Origin: Hungatella sp. UBA3048
GTDB lineage: Bacteria > Bacillota > Clostridia > Lachnospirales > Lachnospiraceae
Direction: 5' to 3'
Assembly: GCA_002367105.1 (NCBI GenBank)
Contig: DFCS01000020.1
Span: forward strand, 62,001 to 126,000
Length of the DNA stretch: 64,000 nt
Shown here: positions 58,364-64,000 of the stretch, in pieces
Numbering within the stretch: the first letter of the stretch is position 1
Layout of the letters: every line of letters starts with the position of its first letter
Position numbers and translations under genes: made by a program
The notes under the pieces: generated by a model
Databases searched by the model: none
What the model saw: the letters and a program-made list of their open reading frames with translations, nothing else
What the model was told of the DNA's origin: nothing

Positions 58364-59647
58364 ATGAAATATATAACGGAAAATAAGAGAGAGATACCAG
58401 TAATACGCGAGGTGGATGTGCTGGTGCTGGGGGCAGGACCGGCAGGAATCGGAGCGGCGGTTGCAGCGGCAAGAGAAGGTGCTGTGACCATGCTGGTGGA
58501 GCAGGCAGGAGATGTGGGGGGAATCGCCACGGCAGGACTTATGAGCCACTGGACGGGAAGTACGGAAGGTGGATTTTACGAGGAAATCCTGAGCCGTTCG
58601 GCAGAGTTTTCCGGGGAAGGACGGCAGATCATTAATCCTGAGCGCTTAAAGACGGTTTTTCTCCGCATTCTTATGGAGGCAGGGGTTAGTCTCAGGCTGT
58701 ATACCTTTGCCAGTGATGTTGTTATGGAGGGGAATGTGATCAAGGGAGTGATCCTGGAAAGCAAGTCTGGCAGAGAGGCTGTCCTTGCGAAGATCGTCAT
58801 TGACTCTACAGGTGATGGTGACATAGCGGCAAAGGCCGGCGCTCCCTATTTTAAGGGCAGAGAAGGCGACGGACTCATGCAGCCGGCTACGATCATGTTT
58901 AAGGTGGCAGGTGTTGATGAAGAGAAAGGTGTTTTTCCCGCCGGCTTTGAAGAAAGCTTTGACCTTCCTGACGGAGATTTGCAGGAGCTGGGGAAGAAGC
59001 ATCTGCCAGAGCCTGCGGGACATGTGCTCCTTTATAAGTCAACGCTTCCAGGAGTGGTCACCTGCAATATGACTAACTGCACCGGAGTGGATGGTACAAG
59101 TGCCGAGGATCTTACTAAGGCTACCCTGGTATGCAGAGAGCAGATTGAGAAAATAGTTGCTTTCCTTAGAAGATATGTACCGGGCTTTGAAAACTGTTAT
59201 ATCATCAGCTCCGCCTCCCTGGTGGGAATACGGGAAACCAGGCATTTTAAGGGAGTAGAGACCATTCGTCCGCAGGATATCCTGGAGGCCAGGGTATTTG
59301 ACAACTGGGTGGTGGCAAAGGCCTGCTTTAATTTTGACGTGCACAATTTAACCGGCAATGGCCTGGATGAAACCGGCAGTCAAAAGCATTTTCCTCAGAC
59401 AAAAGGGTATACCATCCCTTACGGCTGTTTCGTGCCCTTGGAAATTGACAATCTGTATCTGGCGGGAAGAAATATATCAGGAACCCATATGGCCCATTCC
59501 AATTACAGGGTCATGCCGATCTGCGCCAATATGGGGCAGTCGGTGGGAATTGCAGCAGCCATGTGCGCCGCTTCTGAAACAGTGCCCAGAGACCTTGAAG
59601 TGAAAAAAATTCAGAGCCGTCTTATGGAACTGGGGGTGAATCCGTGA
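58364..59647 (+). CDS. FAD-dependent oxidoreductase (FAD_oxidored family), first
   Basis: Flavoprotein of 427 residues. FAD fold DVLVLGAGPAGIGAAVAAAREG (about 19-40), followed by EQAGDVGGIATAGLMSHW. Middle block IVIDSTGDGDIAAKAG, and near the C-terminus LYLAGRNISGTHMAHSNYRVMPICANMGQSVGIAAA, the sequence family PF12831. Such enzymes are often encoded with sugar ABC transporters and glycosidases. Redox substrate unknown, perhaps the imported sugar or its aglycone. Ends in a TGA that overlaps the GTG of the second oxidoreductase gene. Confidence 0.87.
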   Translation: MKYITENKREIPVIREVDVLVLGAGPAGIGAAVAAAREGAVTMLVEQAGDVGGIATAGLMSHWTGSTEGGFYEEILSRSAEFSGEGRQIINPERLKTVFLRILMEAGVSLRLYTFASDVVMEGNVIKGVILESKSGREAVLAKIVIDSTGDGDIAAKAGAPYFKGREGDGLMQPATIMFKVAGVDEEKGVFPAGFEESFDLPDGDLQELGKKHLPEPAGHVLLYKSTLPGVVTCNMTNCTGVDGTSAEDLTKATLVCREQIEKIVAFLRRYVPGFENCYIISSASLVGIRETRHFKGVETIRPQDILEARVFDNWVVAKACFNFDVHNLTGNGLDETGSQKHFPQTKGYTIPYGCFVPLEIDNLYLAGRNISGTHMAHSNYRVMPICANMGQSVGIAAAMCAASETVPRDLEVKKIQSRLMELGVNP

Positions 59648-61404
59648 ACACATATCATTATGACTTTGTCGTAGTCGGAGGTGGTATGTCTGGCATCTGC
59701 GCCGCCATTGCTGCTGCCAGAAGTGGAGTGAAAACGGCCTTGATTCACGACAGGCCTGTTTTAGGCGGCAATGCCAGCTCTGAAATCCGGATGCATATCT
59801 GTGGGGCAGACCATCACATGTCGGTTCCAAATGCCCGTGAAACCGGAATATTAGAAGAAATACTTCTGGAAAACAAGCGGAGAAATCCAGAGATGGTGTA
59901 TCCGATTTTTGATTCCGTTCTATGGGAAAAGGTTCATTATCAGGAAAACCTGACTCTTTATTTAAATACTCATATGACGGAGGTCGTGTGCGATGGTGAC
60001 AGGATCGAGGCAGTATGTGCCCTGCAGATGACAACGGAGAAAACGTTCCGCATTTTTGGCACTTTGTTTTTAGATGCCACGGGTGACGGCGTTCTGGGAG
60101 CTAAGGCGGGAGCGGAGTACCGGATCGGAAGGGAGAGCAGTTCCCAATATGGAGAGTCCCTGGCTCCGGAAAAAGAAGACCCCTATACCATGGGAAATTC
60201 CCTTATGTTCAAGGCTCGGGACATGGGACATGAGGTACCCTTTATAAAACCTTTCTGGGCCAATACCTATACCGAGGAGCAGCTTAGACTGCGGGATCAC
60301 AGTGATGTCACTTCCGGGTACTGGTGGATCGAACTGGGAGGCGGAGAACGGGATGTGATTTCCCATGGAGAAGAGCTTCGTGACGATCTGTTAAAGGCTG
60401 TATTTGGTGTATGGGATCATATTAAAAACGGCGGAGAACACGGTGCGGAGTGTATGGAACTGGAATGGGTGGGCTTTCTTCCTGGAAAAAGGGAAAGCCG
60501 CCGGCTCATAGGAGATTATGTTCTGACAGAAAAGGATTGTCTTAAGAGCACCCGGTTTGATGATGCAGTAGCCTATGGGGGCTGGCCTATGGATATCCAT
60601 ACGGTAGAAGGCTTTTTAAATGAAAACGATAATCCAACGGTCTGGAACCAGGTAAACGGCATATACTCCATACCCTACCGGTGCTTGTATTCAAAAAACA
60701 TCCGGAACCTGTTTTTAGGAGGCAGGGCAATCAGCTGTTCCCATGTGGCATTTTCCTCCACAAGGGTTATGGGAACTTGTGCGGTCGTTGGTCAGGCAGT
60801 AGGTACGGCCGCTTCCATGGCAGTAAAAAGGAACCTGGAGCCCAGGGAAATCCTTGATTGTGTGGGGGAACTGCAGCAGGAGCTTTTAAAGGCTGGCTGC
60901 TATATCCCCTTTGCTGTCAACCAGGATCCTGGTGATTTCGCCAGGCGGGCAGTGGTGACAGCGACTCACCATATTCCAGGATGTGAGCCGGAAAAGGTAG
61001 TAAACGGAGTGGCAAGAACGGTAAATGAAGAGTCAAACTGCTGGCGTGCCGCCATAGAAGACCGCCCTTCCCTGCTCCTATCCCTGCCAGGGAAGACGCC
61101 TTTACGGGAAATACGTCTGGTGCTGGACTCTAATTTAAGCAGAGAGATTACTCCTTCCATAAACCAGGGTGTGTTATCCGAACAGAAGTCCGGACCGCCG
61201 CCGGAGCTTTTAAAAGAATATGAAGTGGATATCCTTTTAGAAGGGGAAGTTGTGGAGCATATTGCGGCCCAGTCCCATGGACAGAGGCTTCAGCAGCTCT
61301 TAACCGGCGGTACGGTAGGAGACGCCATCCGGATCAGCCCAATTTCTACATATGGAAGCAGGGAAGCAGGGATCTTTGAAGTGAGGATCTATTCCTGCAT
61401 ATAA
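59644..61404 (+). CDS. FAD-dependent oxidoreductase (FAD_oxidored family), second, with C-terminal extension
   Basis: A 586-residue paralogue; GTG start overlaps the previous stop by four bases. The FAD fold is FVVVGGGMSGICAAIAAARSG (about 7-27), then VLGGNASSEIRMHICGADHH. LDATGDGVLGAKAGAEYRIG and NLFLGGRAISCSHVAFSSTRVMGTCAVVGQAVGTAAS match the family closing block. Residues about 430-586 form an extra domain, probably beta-rich, of unclear role (WRAAIEDRPSLLLSLPG...). A pair of different FAD_oxidored enzymes suggests a two-subunit dehydrogenase or consecutive steps. Confidence 0.87.
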   Translation: MNTYHYDFVVVGGGMSGICAAIAAARSGVKTALIHDRPVLGGNASSEIRMHICGADHHMSVPNARETGILEEILLENKRRNPEMVYPIFDSVLWEKVHYQENLTLYLNTHMTEVVCDGDRIEAVCALQMTTEKTFRIFGTLFLDATGDGVLGAKAGAEYRIGRESSSQYGESLAPEKEDPYTMGNSLMFKARDMGHEVPFIKPFWANTYTEEQLRLRDHSDVTSGYWWIELGGGERDVISHGEELRDDLLKAVFGVWDHIKNGGEHGAECMELEWVGFLPGKRESRRLIGDYVLTEKDCLKSTRFDDAVAYGGWPMDIHTVEGFLNENDNPTVWNQVNGIYSIPYRCLYSKNIRNLFLGGRAISCSHVAFSSTRVMGTCAVVGQAVGTAASMAVKRNLEPREILDCVGELQQELLKAGCYIPFAVNQDPGDFARRAVVTATHHIPGCEPEKVVNGVARTVNEESNCWRAAIEDRPSLLLSLPGKTPLREIRLVLDSNLSREITPSINQGVLSEQKSGPPPELLKEYEVDILLEGEVVEHIAAQSHGQRLQQLLTGGTVGDAIRISPISTYGSREAGIFEVRIYSCI

Positions 61405-61533
61405 ATTTCTTGGCACAATTGATTGAGACCAACGAATGAGAAATTAAAACAAGCTATTTTGGATGCGGGGAAGCAGAAATTTTAACCCAGGGATACCATA
61501 TGTTCACCTGTTTCTGCCACCGGGCAGAAACTC

Positions 61534-61609
61534 AAAAGACGTTCAGAACCTTGCCTTTAGTACGGCATACCAGTAGGTATGTTATAAAGCGGGGGTTTGA
61601 ACGTCTTTT
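61534..61609 (+). repeat. Structured inverted repeat, 76 bases, probably terminator
   Basis: AAAAGACGTTCA (61534-61545) and TGAACGTCTTTT (61598-61609) are perfect 12-base arms. The enclosed segment has its own hairpin, CATACC-AGTA-GGTATG. After the outer arm comes ATTTTTG. It may terminate the oxidoreductase operon, 130 bases past its stop, or be the remnant of a small mobile element. The rest of 61405-61900 is non-coding; a TATAAT at 61842 could serve the next gene. Confidence 0.55.
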
Positions 61610-61900
61610 ATTTTTGGGATGAACTGGTAATTTCATTTTGAAGCAATTGAGGTTGTTTGTTGGCCTAACAGAAACTGTCATCAAAAATAATAGCTTTATC
61701 AAAAACTGGTTCATACATTGCGACGCCAATGGCCTTGGAAGAAATGAATCCAAATGAATCCGCCATATATCATAGTATAAAATGTCATAAAAACAAATGA
61801 AATGTTAATATTCTTTATTTATTATTTCGCATATGTCCAGTTATAATATTTATGGTTAATAAAAAATACTTAAATATTACAATTAAGAAGGAGGATATTT

Positions 61901-63034
61901 ATGAAAAAGTTATTAAGCGTTTTACTGGCATCTGCCATGATATTTAGTCTGGCAGCTTGTAATAAGGCGGGGAACGGTGCAGAACCTGCTCCGACAGCAG
62001 CGAATCGTACGGAAAGCAGCGAAAAGGAGAATACCACAGGAACCGTTACGGAGAAGCCGTCTGAAACTATTGATAATAGCGCATTGAACGGCAAGGTAGT
62101 TATTTATACCTCCATGTATGAGGACATCATTGAAAACATTGATTCCAAGCTGGAAGAAGTATTTCCTAACGTGGATGTTGAATTTTTTCAGGGAGGAACT
62201 GGTACGATACAACAAAAGGTTGCAGCTGAAAAGGATAGCGGCAAGCTCGGTGCAGATATTCTGATGGTTGCTGAACCTGCCTATGCATTGGAGCTTATGG
62301 CAGATAATTACTTACATCCATACAAATTTTCTGAGACGGACAAGCTGATTGGAGAATATGACAAAGACGGTTATTGGTATCCGGTGCGTATTCTGAATAT
62401 GATTTTGGCATACAATCCTGAGATTACGAATAAAGAAGATATACCGAATTCATTTGAAGATTTTGCGAAAGATACTGCAATGAAGAGTTCTCTTTCCATG
62501 AGCAATCCTCTTACCTCTGGCAGTGCATATGCATCCATAGTAGCACTTCATTCCAAATATGGGGATGATTATTTTAAAGAATTGGGTGCACAGCAGGTTA
62601 TGGTAGAGTCTGGGTCTGTCGCTTTGACGAAACTGGAGACAGGCGAATGTAAAGAAGTCATGATTCTGGAAGAATCTGTCCTTAAAAAGAGAGAAGAGGA
62701 GGGCTCCAAGCTGGAGGTCATCTATCCTACGGATGGTACCATATCAGTGTCATCTCCTATCATGATTATCAATGATGAGCACAGTGCGAATGGAAATGCT
62801 GCTGTGGCAGAAGCAGTAGAGGAATGGTTTTTGTCCGTAGAGGGACAGGAATATATTGTTAAGGGTTGGATGCATTCCGTTCGTAATGATTATCCGAGTG
62901 CACCTTATGATGCTCTTGCTACGGCAGATATTATCAAATCAGCAATGCCGATCGATTGGCAGAAGTGCTTAAACGAGAGAGAAACTCTCCGTTCCTTATT
63001 CCAGGATAATGTTCAGATTCCTGAGAAGAAATGA
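61901..63034 (+). CDS. Fbp-type ABC transporter substrate-binding lipoprotein
   Basis: Exported binding protein of 377 residues. Signal peptide with lipobox LAAC (Cys20), a Thr/Glu-rich linker to about 60, then VVIYTSMYEDIIENID, VEFFQGGTGTIQQKVAAEK and GADILMVAEPAYALELM. This is the iron(III)/2-aminoethylphosphonate/thiamine-type group (SBP_bac_6-like). The usual Fe-binding Tyr-Tyr pair is not evident, so an iron role is doubtful. Other ligands such as phosphonates or organophosphates should be considered. The start is behind AAGGAGG. The partner permease follows after a hairpin. Confidence 0.88.
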   Translation: MKKLLSVLLASAMIFSLAACNKAGNGAEPAPTAANRTESSEKENTTGTVTEKPSETIDNSALNGKVVIYTSMYEDIIENIDSKLEEVFPNVDVEFFQGGTGTIQQKVAAEKDSGKLGADILMVAEPAYALELMADNYLHPYKFSETDKLIGEYDKDGYWYPVRILNMILAYNPEITNKEDIPNSFEDFAKDTAMKSSLSMSNPLTSGSAYASIVALHSKYGDDYFKELGAQQVMVESGSVALTKLETGECKEVMILEESVLKKREEEGSKLEVIYPTDGTISVSSPIMIINDEHSANGNAAVAEAVEEWFLSVEGQEYIVKGWMHSVRNDYPSAPYDALATADIIKSAMPIDWQKCLNERETLRSLFQDNVQIPEKK

Positions 63035-63074
63035 GGAATAAGGAATTTAAAAAAGTTATCCGATAGAATGATGC

Positions 63075-63106
63075 AAGGTGCGGCTGCCCAGGATCTGCCG
63101 CACCTT
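63075..63106 (+). other. Intercistronic hairpin between binding protein and permease genes
   Basis: AAGGTGCGGC (63075-63084) and GCCGCACCTT (63097-63106) form a perfect 10-base stem, no T-run. It likely tunes the binding protein:permease ratio, as at 56396. Confidence 0.6.
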
Positions 63107-63135
63107 CAACATAATCCAAAGGACGGTGACAGGAG

Positions 63136-64000
63136 TTGTCAAAAGACAAAAAGTTTTATTTTGATATAAAATGGTTAATTATTCTTGGTATTATATCCTT
63201 TCTTGCCATATTTCAGCTATTTCCTTTGGGATATCTGATCTATCGCTCTTTATTCCCGGATGGAAGCTTTTCGCTCATGGGAATAGGCCGAATTTATTCA
63301 GTCCCCAATAATTTGAATTCTTTGCGAAATACATTGATCTGTGCAGGTGCAGCAATGTTTTTTGGAGTGCTGATCGCATTTCCGCTGGCTTGGCTGGTGG
63401 GAAGAACCAATCTTTATTTTAAAAAGTTTTTCCGTACCCTGTTTGTTATGACCTATATGGTGCCTCCCTATGTAGGAGCTATGGCATGGCTGAGACTCTT
63501 AAATCCCAAAGTAGGCACTCTGAACGTAATGATCAAGGAATTATTGCATTTAAGCGAGAATCCTTTCAACATATATTCCATTGGCGGACTGATCTGGGTG
63601 CTGACCACGTTTTACTATCCATATGCATTTATAACGATCTCCCGTGCGATGGAGAAAATGGACCCCTCGTTAGAGGAAGCCTCACGCATTAGCGGAGCCT
63701 CACCCATTGGAACCTTGCTTCGCGTTACTTTACCGCTCATGATTCCAAGCATCATTGCCTCGGCTCTTTTGGTGTTTGTATCAGCAGCCAGTTGCTATGG
63801 GATTCCGTCAATCATCGGGGCACCAGGTAATATCTATACGGTTACGACAGCTATTGTGGATTATGTATCCATCGGTTCGGAACAGGGTCTGACCGACGCA
63901 ACCAATCTGGCTGTATTTCTGATGGTTATGGCTCTTCTGATACTGTTTGTTTCTAATTTTGTGGTAGGGAAAAGAGATTATATCACAGTATCCGGTAAAT
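63136..64000 (+). CDS. Fbp/ThiP-type ABC transporter permease, 3' end outside window
   Basis: Membrane subunit of an ABC importer, 288 codons visible with no stop before the window end. TTG 63136 (MSKDKKFYFDIKW) is the only possible early start, since an in-frame TGA lies at 63127; AAAGGA (63119-63124) and AGGAG (63131-63135) are imperfectly spaced. Helices start at about 14-33 (LIILGIISFLAIFQLFPLGYL). The BPD coupling loop is PSLEEASRISGASPIGTLLRVTLPLMIPS (about 178-206). This family usually has 12 helices in one chain with two coupling loops, so the second half lies beyond the window. Confidence 0.85.
   Translation, partial: MSKDKKFYFDIKWLIILGIISFLAIFQLFPLGYLIYRSLFPDGSFSLMGIGRIYSVPNNLNSLRNTLICAGAAMFFGVLIAFPLAWLVGRTNLYFKKFFRTLFVMTYMVPPYVGAMAWLRLLNPKVGTLNVMIKELLHLSENPFNIYSIGGLIWVLTTFYYPYAFITISRAMEKMDPSLEEASRISGASPIGTLLRVTLPLMIPSIIASALLVFVSAASCYGIPSIIGAPGNIYTVTTAIVDYVSIGSEQGLTDATNLAVFLMVMALLILFVSNFVVGKRDYITVSGK

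Noticed and set aside
61901..63034. Ferric-iron binding protein
   Set aside because: The fold group fits, but no adjacent Tyr-Tyr iron ligand pair is evident, so ligand is left open.

Overview
The window looks like the chromosome of an anaerobic, low-to-mid G+C Firmicute of the Clostridia, most like Lachnospiraceae (a Lacrimispora/Enterocloster-type gut or soil clostridium). The pointers are strong AGGAGG-type ribosome sites, sigma-A-like TTGACA/TATAAT promoters, intrinsic terminators after most operons, GlpP-type antitermination, YesM/YesN two-component regulation, dihydroxyacetone kinase fed by PTS phosphate, and many PTS and ABC sugar systems. The species assignment is inference. No tRNA, rRNA, CRISPR array or intact transposase was seen.

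Layout. 1-2156: end of a P-type cation ATPase and a small internally duplicated protein. 2245-5452: an A+T-rich ribosome-protection island, an Lsa/CplR-type ABC-F protein behind a long attenuator-like leader, then a Cfr-type 23S rRNA methyltransferase. 5598-9370: two large membrane-anchored proteins of unknown function (YARHG domain; Asp-box repeats). 9489-10592: a decayed ORF and an unknown minus-strand gene. 10858-18240: an frv-like operon (BglG-type regulator, fructose-family PTS EIIA/EIIB/EIIC, Xaa-Pro peptidase, M42 peptidase, MalY/PatB C-S lyase). 18434-19090: a stand-alone AhpF-N-terminal-like thioredoxin-fold protein. 19384-27930: a glycerol operon (glpP, glpK, glpF, GlpA-like and GlpB-like flavoproteins, a DUF1667 protein, a 67-residue repeat peptide, dhaK, dhaL, dhaM). 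28051-28875: EcsC-family protein. 29109-34298: an OpuC-type ABC transporter with an embedded ferredoxin-like protein and an O-acetylhomoserine sulfhydrylase. 34325-34664: a MITE-like element. 34696-36240: a minus-strand amidohydrolase. 37047-45319: an expanded fructoselysine (frl) region with two kinases, an epimerase, an amidohydrolase, a YjbQ protein, an APC permease, two GntR regulators and a SIS deglycase. 45719-51011: RpiR regulator, mannose-family PTS, SIS protein and CutC. 51337-61404: YesM/YesN sensor-regulator, sugar ABC transporter and two FAD oxidoreductases. 61901-64000: an Fbp-type ABC binding protein and a permease cut by the window end.

How it fits together. Most of the window is catabolic: at least six carbon or amine uptake modules, each beside a transcriptional regulator or a leader terminator. 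Glycerol can follow two routes, GlpF-GlpK-GlpA/B/DUF1667 through glycerol 3-phosphate, or the DhaKLM end of the dihydroxyacetone route; no glycerol dehydrogenase is seen here. The frl region imports an Amadori amine, phosphorylates it and cleaves it to glucose 6-phosphate plus amine. The mannose-type PTS with a SIS protein just beyond it invites comparison with the Salmonella gfr glucoselysine system.

The most unusual object is the 67-residue peptide at 25598-25801. Its six cysteines all have Asp or Glu four residues later (CX3D/E), the spacing used in freyrasin-type thioether peptides, yet it sits in a glycerol operon with no recognisable maturation enzyme in view.
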